DNA from: Collinsella aerofaciens
Lineage (GTDB): Bacteria; Actinomycetota; Coriobacteriia; Coriobacteriales; Coriobacteriaceae
DNA length: 33,131 nt
Direction of reading: 5' to 3'
Assembly (NCBI RefSeq): GCF_018785245.1
Contig: NZ_WQPL01000008.1
Coordinates: forward strand, 1-33,131
In this document: positions 23,324 to 32,484 of the stretch, piece after piece
How the letters are laid out: each line of letters starts with the position of its first letter
Numbering within the stretch: the stretch's first letter is position 1
The notes under the pieces: generated by a model
Database searches by the model: none
Seen by the model: only the letters and a program-made list of their open reading frames with translations
What the model was told of the DNA's origin: nothing
Position numbers and translations under genes: made by a program

Positions 23324-24343
23324 TTACTCGGTGTCCTTCATGGGCGGCATGGGCTTCCAGTTGGGATCCTTAACGATCTTGCGGGCGTCCTTCATGCCAC
23401 GGCGCAGCGCCGGAATGCCGGTCTTAAAGCACTTGTCAACGGCGGCCAGGCGAATGAACTCCTTGCAGAAGGTCGCGGCGTTGCCCAGACGGAACAGCAC
23501 GGGGTGATAGTCGCCGTAAATCTGCATGTAGCGGGCCAGATAACCGCGGTTGCGCATGATGTAGTAGCGGTTGGTGTCGCTCGTAGAGTTGAGCTGGCGC
23601 TTGCCGGCGATATCCCAGTTGGAGACGGCGCGGGCACGCTTGAGCACCACGTCGGCGACCACGGCGGCGGGGAAGTGCTGGCTGGCTACGTAGCCGTAGC
23701 AGGCATCGTCGCCGTAGATAAAGAAGCGCGCGTCGGGCAGGCCAATCTTGTCGACCACGCGGCGCGAGAACATGCCGCCCTCAAAGCACAGCTGGTTCAT
23801 GGCGCGGTAGCCCTCGGGACCCAGATCCCACTTGGCGATAGGGTTAGGGATGCCGAGCGAGAGGATGAGCTGGTACTGCCAAAAGAAAGCGCCGCCGTCA
23901 AAGTCCAGGCGCGAACCCTGGATGACATCGTAGCGGTCGGTCCACTTGGCAAGACGCTCGATGCCTTCGGGGATGACGAGCACGTCGTCGTCCATCACCC
24001 AGAACCACTGGGCGCCCAGGTCGTAGGCGCATTTGGTGCCGGCGGAGAAGCCGCCCGCACCGCCGCCGTTTTCGAGCTGCGGGGCGTAGATGACACGGTC
24101 GGTGCCGCCCTGCGCGTCGAGCTGCTCGGTGTCGATGCCCCACAGGTTGGCCAGGCGCTCGTTGAATGCGGCGCACATGGCCTCGGTCTCGCGCGAATTC
24201 TCGTTATCGACAATCACGATGCGCCAGGGCGCGGCCGTGAGCTCGGTCATGGAGTCGAACAAGTTGGCCAGGAGTTCCTGGCGCTTGTACGTAACGACGA
24301 CGATGGCGAGCTTATCGATGGGAGCGGGAAGGGTTGAAGGCAT
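23324..24343 (-). CDS. Family 2 glycosyltransferase, GlfT-like subgroup
   Basis: The 339-residue GT-A protein has LAIVVVTYKRQELL (12-25), IVIVDNENS (42-50) and ENGGGAGGFSAG (91-102). The metal-binding acidic cluster is MDDDVLV (117-123), and a late NRYYIMRNRGYL motif follows. The ENGGGAGGF pattern is typical of galactofuranosyl- and rhamnosyl-transferase relatives. The donor sugar cannot be fixed. The start at 24343 has a rather distant AAGGA (11 bases); the frame extends to 24385 but those residues are Arg-rich and unlike the family. It is divergent from the rest of the cluster and convergent with the DUF1703 gene. It is cytoplasmic or peripheral to the membrane. Confidence 0.9.
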   Translation of the reverse strand: MPSTLPAPIDKLAIVVVTYKRQELLANLFDSMTELTAAPWRIVIVDNENSRETEAMCAAFNERLANLWGIDTEQLDAQGGTDRVIYAPQLENGGGAGGFSAGTKCAYDLGAQWFWVMDDDVLVIPEGIERLAKWTDRYDVIQGSRLDFDGGAFFWQYQLILSLGIPNPIAKWDLGPEGYRAMNQLCFEGGMFSRRVVDKIGLPDARFFIYGDDACYGYVASQHFPAAVVADVVLKRARAVSNWDIAGKRQLNSTSDTNRYYIMRNRGYLARYMQIYGDYHPVLFRLGNAATFCKEFIRLAAVDKCFKTGIPALRRGMKDARKIVKDPNWKPMPPMKDTE

Positions 24344-24505
24344 GGGGCAATATATCCTTTCACGCGCGGCGCGCATGCGCTGCACGGAAGCTATCGAATA
24401 CGTCCTTGGGACTGTCCTATTGTAAAGGCTCGGCGCACCTTAGCGGCAAGCTTTGAATAAAACGCAGGAACCTGCCATGGGCCCGCCGCATGACGTGGGG
24501 CTGCT

Positions 24506-24535
24506 TTGCCCGCAAGAGGCTCCATAGATTATATA
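24506..24535 (+). promoter_or_regulatory. Candidate promoter of the glycosyltransferase operon
   Basis: TTGCCC (24506-24511) and TATATA (24530-24535) are 18 bases apart, about 65 bases before the first TTG start. The rest of the 256-base divergent gap shows nothing clear. Confidence 0.4.
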
Positions 24536-24599
24536 AACGCCCGCTGGCGCGCTGACCCTTTGATACCATGAAACGACAGGTATTTCCTAAGGAGCACAT

Positions 24600-25703
24600 T
24601 TGTCTACTAACGTCTCTGGCAGCCCTGTTCTGTCGCTGCTTATTCCCATTTACAATGTTCAGCGCTACCTGCGCGAGTGCCTCGATTCCGCCCTGGCTCA
24701 GACGCTCAAGGATATTGAGATCATCTGCATTAACGACGGGTCGACCGACAACTCGCCGGCGATTATCCGCGAGTATATGGAGCGCGATGGGCGCGTCAAG
24801 ATGATCGACAAGGCCAACAGCGGCTACGGCGACTCGATGAACCACGGCCTGGAGATGGCGCGTGGCAAGTACGTTGGCATCTTGGAGTCCGATGACTTTA
24901 TGGCGCCCGACGCACTCGAAAAGCTTGTCTCGGCCGCCGATAGCAATAATGCCGACTTTGCGAAGGCGAACTTTGATTTTTACTGGTCTAAGCCCGAGGA
25001 GCGCCGCTCGCTGCACGAGATGTTTAGACCTCAGGATTGCGGCAAGCCAGTGCACCCGAGCGATACGACGCAGTTCTTTAAGCAAAAGCCGTCGATTTGG
25101 TCGGCCGTGTACCGTCGCGATTTCCTTGAGCGCAACGGCATTACGTTCCTGCCGACTCCGGGGGCATCCTTTCAGGACACGTCATTCGCCTTTAAGGTGA
25201 TCGCGTGCGCCGAAAAGGCTGTTTACCTGCATGATGCCGTGTTGTCGTATCGCCAGGACAACGAGAATTCCTCGGTCAATTCTTCGGCTAAGGTCTTTTG
25301 CGTCAATACCGAGTATGCCGAGATTGAGCGTTGGATTCGAGAGGATTATGCCCGCGACCACGCAAGTGATGACGTCGCGCGCATGCTCAAGTTCAATCAG
25401 CTCATTAAGTACGATTCGTACATGTGGAACTACGTGCGCCTGGCGCCCAAGTTCTATAAGGAGTTCCTGGTTCAGATGGCCAAGGAGTTCCAAGCGGCCT
25501 TGGACGCCGGGGACTTTTCGCTTGACGACCTCAAGCCGTGGAAGCGCGCAAATCTCGCTGCCATCCTCAAAGATCCTGAGGGCTGGGTTGACGAGCATCC
25601 GAGTTTTGCGACGGATGGTGCCTTGGGGCGTGCTAAGTATTACGCCTCGGTTGGAGGTCCAGGCGTGGTCGCTGCCTTCCTCATCGAATCGCTGAGGGGG
25701 TAG
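24600..25703 (+). CDS. Family 2 glycosyltransferase
   Basis: This 367-residue GT-A enzyme has LSLLIPIYNVQRYL (11-24), INDGSTDNS (44-52), the acceptor-side GYGDSMNHGLEMARGKY (75-91) and the D-x-D region LESDDF (95-100). A central motif KQKPSIWSAVYRR is followed by PGASFQDTSFAFK (about 186-198). The C-terminal third is helical without a membrane segment. It starts with TTG after AAGGAG. It is a close paralogue of the gene at 26825, with about 245 bases nearly identical at the start. It is the first gene of a plus-strand run of five and probably adds a sugar to a surface polysaccharide. Confidence 0.92.
   Translation: MSTNVSGSPVLSLLIPIYNVQRYLRECLDSALAQTLKDIEIICINDGSTDNSPAIIREYMERDGRVKMIDKANSGYGDSMNHGLEMARGKYVGILESDDFMAPDALEKLVSAADSNNADFAKANFDFYWSKPEERRSLHEMFRPQDCGKPVHPSDTTQFFKQKPSIWSAVYRRDFLERNGITFLPTPGASFQDTSFAFKVIACAEKAVYLHDAVLSYRQDNENSSVNSSAKVFCVNTEYAEIERWIREDYARDHASDDVARMLKFNQLIKYDSYMWNYVRLAPKFYKEFLVQMAKEFQAALDAGDFSLDDLKPWKRANLAAILKDPEGWVDEHPSFATDGALGRAKYYASVGGPGVVAAFLIESLRG
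24658..24902 (+). repeat. Duplicated segment shared with 26877-27121
   Basis: The 5' parts of two glycosyltransferase genes are nearly identical at DNA level over about 245 bases, including an unbroken 46-base match (24798-24843 and 27017-27062). Identity then falls sharply in the rest of the genes. Confidence 0.8.
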
Positions 25704-25709
25704 GTCGGC

Positions 25710-26750
25710 ATGGGAGAGGCCTCGTGTCCTAAAGCTACCATTGTCGTCCCCGTTTTCAACTCTGCGCGCTCCATTCAGCGATGCCTCGATTCGCTGTTGG
25801 CCCAGTCCGAGCGCTCGATTCAGGTTGTCTGCGTCAACGACGGTTCGACTGATGATTCGTTGAACGTGTTGCGCCAGATCGCGCAGGCCGACGATCGCGT
25901 ACTGGTGATTGACCAGGAAAACGCGGGCGTCTCGTGTGCTCGAAATGCCGGTATCGATGTCGCCGAGGGCGAGACCGTCTTTTTTGTGGACGCCGACGAT
26001 TACATCGATGCCCGGACGGTCGAGCACGTGCTGCATTCCATGGAGTCTGCAGATGCCGAGGCCGCCGTTTTTGGCGGCGTCTGTGAACCTGCCGATGCTG
26101 CCCCCAAGCGCGTCCAGCAACTCATGAGCCCCAAAGCTGGTACCTTCGGCGCCCGTGATCCCCAACTGCTGTTCCATTCGAATGCGCAGCCCTATGCCTG
26201 CCGTGCGGCTTTTTCGTGCGAGCTGCTCAATCGCGAAGGCATTCGCTTCGCCCCCGGTTTGGCTTTGGGCGAGGACGTCGTCTTCCAATTTGCGGCTTAT
26301 GCGCTTGCCCGCAAGACCGTCGTCATGCCGGATAAGTTCTACCACTACGTGATGGAGAGTGAATCGGCGACGCACGAGTTCAACAGTGCCGAGGCTCGCG
26401 CCAAAAAGCTCGATGCCCATATGAGAATGCTCGAGGAGGTCTTGGAGGACTGGGCGGCCTACGGTCTTTTGGACCTGTGCCCCGGCGAGCTGATAACTTG
26501 GTTTTTGGACCTAATTGTGTTCGACCTGGCGCGCTTGGATGCCGATGACTTCCATCGCGTGGCGGCTCGCGTCAACAGGGCTTTCACGACGTTTATGGGA
26601 ACGGAGTGGGCGGATATGCCTGCTAAGGGCGCCGTTCGCCGTGTTGCCCACAAGCTCGTTGCAGCGACCTCGGGCGTTTCGATGGCAGATGCCACGCTGT
26701 TCTATCTTTCGACTCGCGGTCTCAAAGCCTGCCTGGAGCGCTTTATCTAA
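25710..26750 (+). CDS. Family 2 glycosyltransferase
   Basis: This 346-residue enzyme has IVVPVFNSARSIQRCL (11-26), VNDGSTDDS (42-50), ENAGVSCARNAGI (70-82) and FVDADDYI (92-99). GLALGEDVVFQFAAYAL occupies the usual acceptor/base position with ED. It resembles the EpsJ/WaaB-like GT2 group used in exopolysaccharide synthesis. It starts six bases after the previous stop, with GAGGGGGTAGG upstream, so it is in the same operon. It belongs to a different GT2 subgroup from its two neighbours. Confidence 0.9.
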   Translation: MGEASCPKATIVVPVFNSARSIQRCLDSLLAQSERSIQVVCVNDGSTDDSLNVLRQIAQADDRVLVIDQENAGVSCARNAGIDVAEGETVFFVDADDYIDARTVEHVLHSMESADAEAAVFGGVCEPADAAPKRVQQLMSPKAGTFGARDPQLLFHSNAQPYACRAAFSCELLNREGIRFAPGLALGEDVVFQFAAYALARKTVVMPDKFYHYVMESESATHEFNSAEARAKKLDAHMRMLEEVLEDWAAYGLLDLCPGELITWFLDLIVFDLARLDADDFHRVAARVNRAFTTFMGTEWADMPAKGAVRRVAHKLVAATSGVSMADATLFYLSTRGLKACLERFI

Positions 26751-26824
26751 TTCCAGGCGCTGCCGCCCGCCGCAACTCGGCTGCTAAAATAACCCTGTTA
26801 CACGCTATCCAACAGGAGGTTCTC

Positions 26825-27943
26825 TTGCAGAACTCTGATACCCCTAAAGTTTCGCTGCTTGTCCCCATTTGCAATGTCGAGCGCTACCTGCGCGAGTGCC
26901 TCGATTCCGCCGTGGCGCAGACGCTCAAGGACATCGAGATCATCTGCATCAACGACGGCTCCACCGATAGCTCGCCGGATATCATCCGCGAGTACATGGA
27001 GCGCGATCCCCGTGTAAAGATGATCGACAAGGCCAACAGCGGCTACGGCGACTCGATGAACCGCGGCCTGGAGATGGCGCGTGGCGAGTACGTGGGCATT
27101 TTAGAGTCCGATGACTTTATGTTTGAGGATTCGCTCCAAAAGCTGGTCGCCAAGGCCGATGCTGAGCATGCCGATGTGGTAAAGGGCGACTTTTACCTGT
27201 ATTGGTCCACGCCCAGCGAGCGCCGTGAGCTGTTTGGGATCATCGACGAGCATATGACGGGCGCCGCGTATCGCCCCGTCGATCGTCCGGGCATCTTCTA
27301 TCGCAAACCTTCCATTTGGTCGGCTATCTATCGGCGCGAGTTCCTCAACGACAATCAGATTCGGTTCCTTCCCACGCCGGGCGCCTCTTATCAGGACGCA
27401 GGCTTTAACTTTAAGGTTTGGGCTTGCGCCGAGCGCGCCGCGTTTATTGCGGACCCCATTTTGTGCTATCGCCAGGATAACGAGAAGAGCTCCGTTAATT
27501 CGCCCAACAAGGTGTTTTGCGTGTGTGACGAATATGCCGAGATGCTGCGCTTTTTGAACGAGCGCCCCGAGCTTAAGGCTCAGCTTCAGGGTATTTTAAT
27601 GCGCATGAAGGTCGATACGTACCGCTGGAATGACGAGCGTCTGGTCGACGAGCTGCGCGAGCAGTTTTGGGAAAAGGCCTCGCCCGAGCTCAAGGCCGAT
27701 TGGGATGCTGGTCGCTTTGATCTGTCGCTGTTCGACCCGCGTGGCGAGACCGACTTGCGCCTGATGGTCAAGTCGCCCCGTGCCTATATCGATTCGCGTT
27801 TTGACTTTAAGAAGCCGGGCAAGCTCAATACGTTTAAGCATTACTTTAAGATCGGCGGCCTGCCGCTGGTCTGGCGCCTGCTGACGTATCAGCGCACCTA
27901 CGGCGATAACCCGCATCCCGATGACGTTTCGGCCGCCCAGTAG
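26825..27943 (+). CDS. Family 2 glycosyltransferase, paralogue of the gene at 24600
   Basis: The 372-residue protein repeats the plan of the 24600 product: LLVPICNVERYLREC, INDGSTDSS, GYGDSMNRGLEMARGEY, LESDDF (93-98), RKPSIWSAIYRREFL and PGASYQDAGFNFKV. It begins with TTG after a perfect AGGAGG. The 74-base gap before it holds TAAAATAA but no convincing promoter, so it may be read through from upstream. The C-terminal part (DLSLFDPRGETDLRLMVKSP...) differs from its paralogue, suggesting another acceptor. Confidence 0.92.
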   Translation: MQNSDTPKVSLLVPICNVERYLRECLDSAVAQTLKDIEIICINDGSTDSSPDIIREYMERDPRVKMIDKANSGYGDSMNRGLEMARGEYVGILESDDFMFEDSLQKLVAKADAEHADVVKGDFYLYWSTPSERRELFGIIDEHMTGAAYRPVDRPGIFYRKPSIWSAIYRREFLNDNQIRFLPTPGASYQDAGFNFKVWACAERAAFIADPILCYRQDNEKSSVNSPNKVFCVCDEYAEMLRFLNERPELKAQLQGILMRMKVDTYRWNDERLVDELREQFWEKASPELKADWDAGRFDLSLFDPRGETDLRLMVKSPRAYIDSRFDFKKPGKLNTFKHYFKIGGLPLVWRLLTYQRTYGDNPHPDDVSAAQ

Positions 27944-27955
27944 GAGTGTGTGACT

Positions 27956-29023
27956 ATGGCTACCCCTAAGATTTCCGTTGTTGTTCCCATCTATAAGGTG
28001 GAGGAGTGCCTGGCCTGGTGCCTGGACTCCCTGCTTGCGCAGGACATGCCCGATTGGGAGGGCGTGCTGGTCAACGATGGCTCGCCGGACGGTTCGCGCG
28101 ATATTGCGGCTGCCTATTGCGAAAAGGACGCGCGCTTTACGCTGGTCGATAAGCCAAACGGCGGCCTGTCGAGTGCGCGTAATGCGGGCATCGCCGCGTC
28201 CACGGCGCCTATCGTCGGGTTCTTGGATTCCGATGACCGCTTTACACCCGATGCGTGCCGCGTGATCGTCGATGCCTTTGAGCGCGAGGACTGCGACGTT
28301 TTGACCTTTGGCGCGAACCCGTATCCGCTTGAGGCGGGGTATCCGTGGCTTAACTATGTTCTGAGCCCGCGCGATGTGTCGTTTGAAGGCTATAGCTCTG
28401 ACTTGCTGTTTAAGGAAGCATCTCGCCCCTTTGCATGGCGCACCGCCTGCAAGCGTGAGTTTTTGCTGGGTTACGGGATCGTGTTCGACGAAACCGTTAA
28501 GTATGGCGAGGACCAGGTCTTCGATTTTGCCGTGTACGGCCGTTCGCACAAGACCGCGCTTATCTCGAACAAGCTGTATGACTACCGCGTGGCGCGCAAG
28601 GGTTCGCTTATGGACACCATGCGCTACGACGACGAGACGCGTCTGCTGGAGCACGTGAAGATTTACTCTGCGGTGCTGGCTGACTGGCAGCGCGACGGTC
28701 TCGATGCACAGCATGCCGATGACCTGGCGTACTTCCTGTGCGATCTGGTGCTGTACGACGCGCTCAGGTTGCTGGGCTCGGACTGCGGCAAGGTGTTTGC
28801 TGCCGTTGCCACTGCGCTTGCCGGTTCTGCCGTGGGCAGCGATGTTGCGCTCGCGCAATGCGCTCCTTCTGTCGCTGCCATGGTGCGCGCAGCGCTTGCC
28901 AGCGACGCCCCTAGCGCCCGTGCGTGCAAAAAGATCATGTTCGATTACGACGTCTTGAGGTTTGGGCGCCTGGGTGCCTGCAAGCGCGTGGCAGCGAACG
29001 CCCTGGGAAAGCGAGAAGTGTAG
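27956..29023 (+). CDS. Family 2 glycosyltransferase
   Basis: This 355-residue enzyme has ISVVVPIYKVEECLAWCL (6-23), VNDGSPDGS (39-47), KPNGGLSSARNAGI (66-79), FLDSDDRF (89-96) and KYGEDQVFDFAVY as the ED motif. The ATG at 27956 is chosen because AGGAG lies nine bases upstream; an in-frame GTG at 27950 would be too close. The C-terminal 60 residues are Ala-rich and helical. Its stop (TAG) is directly followed by the ATG of the next gene. Confidence 0.9.
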   Translation: MATPKISVVVPIYKVEECLAWCLDSLLAQDMPDWEGVLVNDGSPDGSRDIAAAYCEKDARFTLVDKPNGGLSSARNAGIAASTAPIVGFLDSDDRFTPDACRVIVDAFEREDCDVLTFGANPYPLEAGYPWLNYVLSPRDVSFEGYSSDLLFKEASRPFAWRTACKREFLLGYGIVFDETVKYGEDQVFDFAVYGRSHKTALISNKLYDYRVARKGSLMDTMRYDDETRLLEHVKIYSAVLADWQRDGLDAQHADDLAYFLCDLVLYDALRLLGSDCGKVFAAVATALAGSAVGSDVALAQCAPSVAAMVRAALASDAPSARACKKIMFDYDVLRFGRLGACKRVAANALGKREV

Positions 29024-31510
29024 ATGAGTATCAAGCGTTTGGCACTTTGCCGCAGCCAGGGCCGTCTTTTTGTGCTGCTTCGTTTTGCCGGTCAGGATGT
29101 CGCCGCGCTTATTGAGCGGGAGGCCTCTCAGGCGTTTGCCCATGCGACTACGAGCGGTTCTTGTTTGCCGTCACTGGTGCTCCCGGTCGATCATGGCCGT
29201 GTGCTGGCGCTATGCCCTTCTGTTTCCGATTACGAGCGCGAGCTCGCCGTTTTGGTGCTTCCGTTTTTGGATGGCTCGTCGATGGATGCCGTTTTTGCAT
29301 CCGGTGGCCAAAGGTTGGGCTCTATTCGTCTCGATAGCCGCGTGGCCAAATTGGAATCCAAGATTAACTACAAAGCAAAGCCTGCGCTGTGCGCGCTTAT
29401 CCGCGATGCGCAGCGTGGCGAACACTGCGGCCGCTACGAGATCGATGCCATTCGCTATTTGCCGGCAGACGTCGGCGCGGTGTGGCGCTATGAGGTTACC
29501 TGGGCGGGAGACCCCCAGTGCGCGCCTGAGCTCCAGATCTTCGATACGCATATGAATGCCATCGATGTTACCGTGCATGTGTTTGAATCGCAGGTCGATG
29601 TTCCGCAGCAGAACGGATGCCGCATCAATAAATCGTATCTGAGTGTTGAGATGCCTCAGGATATACGAGATTTTGTCGCGATCGTGAGCGATCCCACAGA
29701 GCGGATCCAAAGCGGGTTTTGCGCCATGGATGGTCGCCTGTACAACGGCATGGTCGACGACAGCTGGAACCGTATGAAGGACGCGCGTGCAGACGACGCA
29801 GCTTATCGACGTTGGTTTGAGCAGCATCGCGCAAAGCCGGGCGATTTGGCGTGCCAGCGTGTCGCTTCGGCGGCCTTTGCCTATAGACCGCTCGTGAGCA
29901 TTGTGGTGCCGTGCTACAAGACTGATCGGGTCTACCTGCGCGAGCTGCTGGAATCGGTGCAAGCCCAGAGCTATGACAACTGGGAATTGCTGCTTATGGA
30001 CGCCTCGCCCGAATGGGACGCGGTGGCCACCCTTGCGGCAGGTGCCAACGACGAGCGCATCCGTCGCATCGAGCTTCCCGGCAACGGCGGCATTGTGGTC
30101 AACACCAACGCAGGTATCGAGCAAGCGACAGGCGACTACATCGCTTTCTTGGACCACGATGACATTCTGGAACCGGACGCGTTATTCCAGTATGTTTCCG
30201 CGCTGAACAAGGCGGCCGAGGGCGAGCGTCCCCAGGTCCTGTTCTGTGATGAGGACATGTTCCAGAAAACGGGGGAGTGGGGCCAGCCGGTCTTTAAGAC
30301 CGTACTCAACGTCGACCTGCTCTATAGCCATAACTGCGTGACGCATTTCCTGATGGTGGAGAAGGCGCTCATCGATCACATTGGTATGTCCCCAGAAGAC
30401 GTTGCGGGCGCCCAGGACTACGACTTGACGCTTCGCTGCCTTGCAGCCGGCGCGCGCTTTGAGCACGTTGCGCATGTGCTGTATCACTGGCGCGTGCATC
30501 CGGGATCGACCGCCGATGGCTCTGCCGATAGCAAGCCGTATGCCATTGAAGCGGGTCGTCTTGCGCTGCAGCGCCACTTTAACGCGCTGGGCGTTCACGG
30601 AACGGTCGAGGAGACCGAGACGCCGTTTGTCTACCGCATGCGCCATGCGCTGCCGGAGCCTGCGCCGCTGGTGAGCATTGTGATCCCCACCAAGGATCAC
30701 ATTGAGACGCTCGATGCCTGTGTGATGTCGATCGCCCAGAAGGCCACGTATACCAACTACGAGATCGTCTTGGTGGAGAACAACAGTGAAGCCCCGGAGA
30801 CGTTTGCGTATTACGAAACCCTGCCAGAGCGCGTGGCTGCAGCATCCGAAGGCAAGGGCATCGCGCGCGTTGTGTACTGGCCGGGCGAGTTCAATTACTC
30901 TCAGATCATCAATTTTGGTGTGAAGCACGCCAAGGGTGACTACCTGCTGCTGCTGAACAACGATACCGAGGTCATAAGCCCGGACTTTATTGAAGAGATG
31001 ATGGGCTATCTGCAGCGTCCCGATGCGGGCGTGGTGGGCGCCAAACTCTACTTTGCCGATCATCTGGTGCAGCATGCCGGCATTTTGGTTGGCGTGCGTG
31101 GCGCACTTGCCCATGCCAACCAGGACTTCTCGGCAAAGCGCGAGGGCTATCTTGCCCGTGCCGTGCGCCCGGGCAACTTTAGCGCCGTGACGGGTGCCTG
31201 CCAGATGGTGCGACGCGACGTATTTGAGCGCGTCGGCGGCTACAACGAGGAATTCGCCGTCGGTTTTAACGACGCAGACTTTTGCCTGCGCGTGTGGGAG
31301 GCGGGTTACCGCACCATCTTTACGCCCTATGCCGAGCTGTACCACTACGAGTTCACCTCGCGCGGCAGGGAAGAGGCCAACGAGGAAAAGCTGCGCCGCT
31401 GGAAGCGTGAGCAGGCGCTGTTCATGCAGCACTGGCCTGAGTTCTTCCTCGATGGCGACCCGTGGCTCGGACCAAACCTATCCTCCGACAGTGAGTACTT
31501 CTCGTTTTAG
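29024..31510 (+). CDS. Large glycosyltransferase with two family 2 domains
   Basis: The 828-residue protein has three parts. Residues 1 to about 285 are a beta-rich N-terminal region I cannot assign. The first GT2 domain starts at about 289 (PLVSIVVPCYKTDRVYL) with FLDHDDIL near 378. A second GT2 domain starts at about 548 (PLVSIVIPTKDHIETL) with LLLNNDTEV near 645, and GACQMVRRDVFERVGGYNEEF and FNDADFCLRVWEAGYRT follow. This two-domain plan is that of enzymes that add alternating sugars, such as rhamnan or O-antigen synthesising transferases. No membrane helix is seen. It has zero spacing from the preceding gene. Its stop overlaps that of the convergent minus-strand gene, and no terminator lies between them. 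Confidence 0.92.
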   Translation: MSIKRLALCRSQGRLFVLLRFAGQDVAALIEREASQAFAHATTSGSCLPSLVLPVDHGRVLALCPSVSDYERELAVLVLPFLDGSSMDAVFASGGQRLGSIRLDSRVAKLESKINYKAKPALCALIRDAQRGEHCGRYEIDAIRYLPADVGAVWRYEVTWAGDPQCAPELQIFDTHMNAIDVTVHVFESQVDVPQQNGCRINKSYLSVEMPQDIRDFVAIVSDPTERIQSGFCAMDGRLYNGMVDDSWNRMKDARADDAAYRRWFEQHRAKPGDLACQRVASAAFAYRPLVSIVVPCYKTDRVYLRELLESVQAQSYDNWELLLMDASPEWDAVATLAAGANDERIRRIELPGNGGIVVNTNAGIEQATGDYIAFLDHDDILEPDALFQYVSALNKAAEGERPQVLFCDEDMFQKTGEWGQPVFKTVLNVDLLYSHNCVTHFLMVEKALIDHIGMSPEDVAGAQDYDLTLRCLAAGARFEHVAHVLYHWRVHPGSTADGSADSKPYAIEAGRLALQRHFNALGVHGTVEETETPFVYRMRHALPEPAPLVSIVIPTKDHIETLDACVMSIAQKATYTNYEIVLVENNSEAPETFAYYETLPERVAAASEGKGIARVVYWPGEFNYSQIINFGVKHAKGDYLLLLNNDTEVISPDFIEEMMGYLQRPDAGVVGAKLYFADHLVQHAGILVGVRGALAHANQDFSAKREGYLARAVRPGNFSAVTGACQMVRRDVFERVGGYNEEFAVGFNDADFCLRVWEAGYRTIFTPYAELYHYEFTSRGREEANEEKLRRWKREQALFMQHWPEFFLDGDPWLGPNLSSDSEYFSF

Positions 31511-32484
31511 TGCGAAGTAATGCCAAGGTCCGGCAAAGTATCCTCCAGAGCTGCAAGAGCGGTGGGGTTCAGGTACTCCTCGTTCAAGCAGCTCTTGTCA
31601 TATCGAAAACGTGTGTCTCGTGAGCATTCGATGAGTTCTGCAGTAAAGAACTTCTCCCAGCTAAAGAACTTTGAGCTTTCGATATGTTCAGCGGGGTTAA
31701 GCAGCATGTCCTTAATGTGTTTGCTGTTGAATAATCCCGACTTCAACACGAGCCATTCAAACGATTCCGGTAGGAATAGCTTGATGTTCTTTCGGCGCAA
31801 TAGAGCAGCTGCTTCCGCAATTTCTGGTCCAAAGGCGGCACCGTCGGCAATCACGAGGATGTCGTTTTCCGGTGCGTCCATAATGCAGTTGCAAATATTT
31901 GATTTGCCTCCCGCGCTGATGCATTTAATGCTGCTCTTTTTGCATAGCAAACTGAAGAATTCGTAGCCCGAATTTGTGTCCTCGACAATGACAAGCTCGG
32001 GCCTCTCGCCTCTAAAATCAGTATCACCGTAAATACGATATGTAGAGGTGTAGACACGAGAGTAAACGGGATACTTCGTTGTGGTTCGGTTGGTGTTCTT
32101 AAGACCGTAGATTTCATCAACGCTATAGGGCAGTTGGCGCAGTGACTCTCTGGCGACAATTACGTAGTAGTTTGAGCTACGCTTTGCTTCATGGGCAAAT
32201 TCTCTTGATCGAACAAAAGTATTGCCCTCATCAATAAAAACAATACTGCTGGAAATCTCTTGGAGATCTCTACGCCAATATTTTCCAGATATTGTTTTAC
32301 AGGGCACTTTGCAACTTACTGTTACGCCGCTTTGTGCCCCAAGCTCTTCGTGAGCTGCCACCATATCAAGCAGAGTTGTCTTGCCTGTAGCACTGTTACC
32401 TTGGATGATGGTCAGATTTCTATTGATGGTCAGTTTAAACTGAACCCGGTTATTTTGAATAATTACCTTGTATGATCCGCGCAT
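31507..32484 (-). CDS. Compact P-loop ATPase with TOPRIM-like C-terminal domain (OLD-like)
   Basis: The 325-residue protein has an N-terminal ABC/OLD-type P-loop, GNSATGKTT (29-37, Lys35), and Walker B IVFIDEG (81-87, Asp85/Glu86). No coiled-coil arm is seen between them. From about 160 a TOPRIM-like fold is suggested: VIVEDTNSGYEFF (165-177, Glu168), ISAGGKSNI (189-197) and ILVIADGAAFG (209-219, Asp214). A helical tail completes it. OLD nucleases combine these parts but are much larger. The start at 32484 forms TGATG with the upstream stop and has GGGAGA before it, so the pair is translationally coupled. GC content is clearly lower than in the cluster beside it. Nuclease activity is inferred; some TOPRIM acidic residues are not obvious. 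Confidence 0.8.
   Translation of the reverse strand: MRGSYKVIIQNNRVQFKLTINRNLTIIQGNSATGKTTLLDMVAAHEELGAQSGVTVSCKVPCKTISGKYWRRDLQEISSSIVFIDEGNTFVRSREFAHEAKRSSNYYVIVARESLRQLPYSVDEIYGLKNTNRTTTKYPVYSRVYTSTYRIYGDTDFRGERPELVIVEDTNSGYEFFSLLCKKSSIKCISAGGKSNICNCIMDAPENDILVIADGAAFGPEIAEAAALLRRKNIKLFLPESFEWLVLKSGLFNSKHIKDMLLNPAEHIESSKFFSWEKFFTAELIECSRDTRFRYDKSCLNEEYLNPTALAALEDTLPDLGITSH

Noticed and set aside
27596-29143. Open frame of 515 codons on the minus strand
   Set aside because: It is antisense to two well-supported glycosyltransferase genes and has no recognisable motifs.
30182-31432. Open frame of 416 codons on the minus strand
   Set aside because: It is antisense to the two-domain glycosyltransferase, whose motifs are intact.
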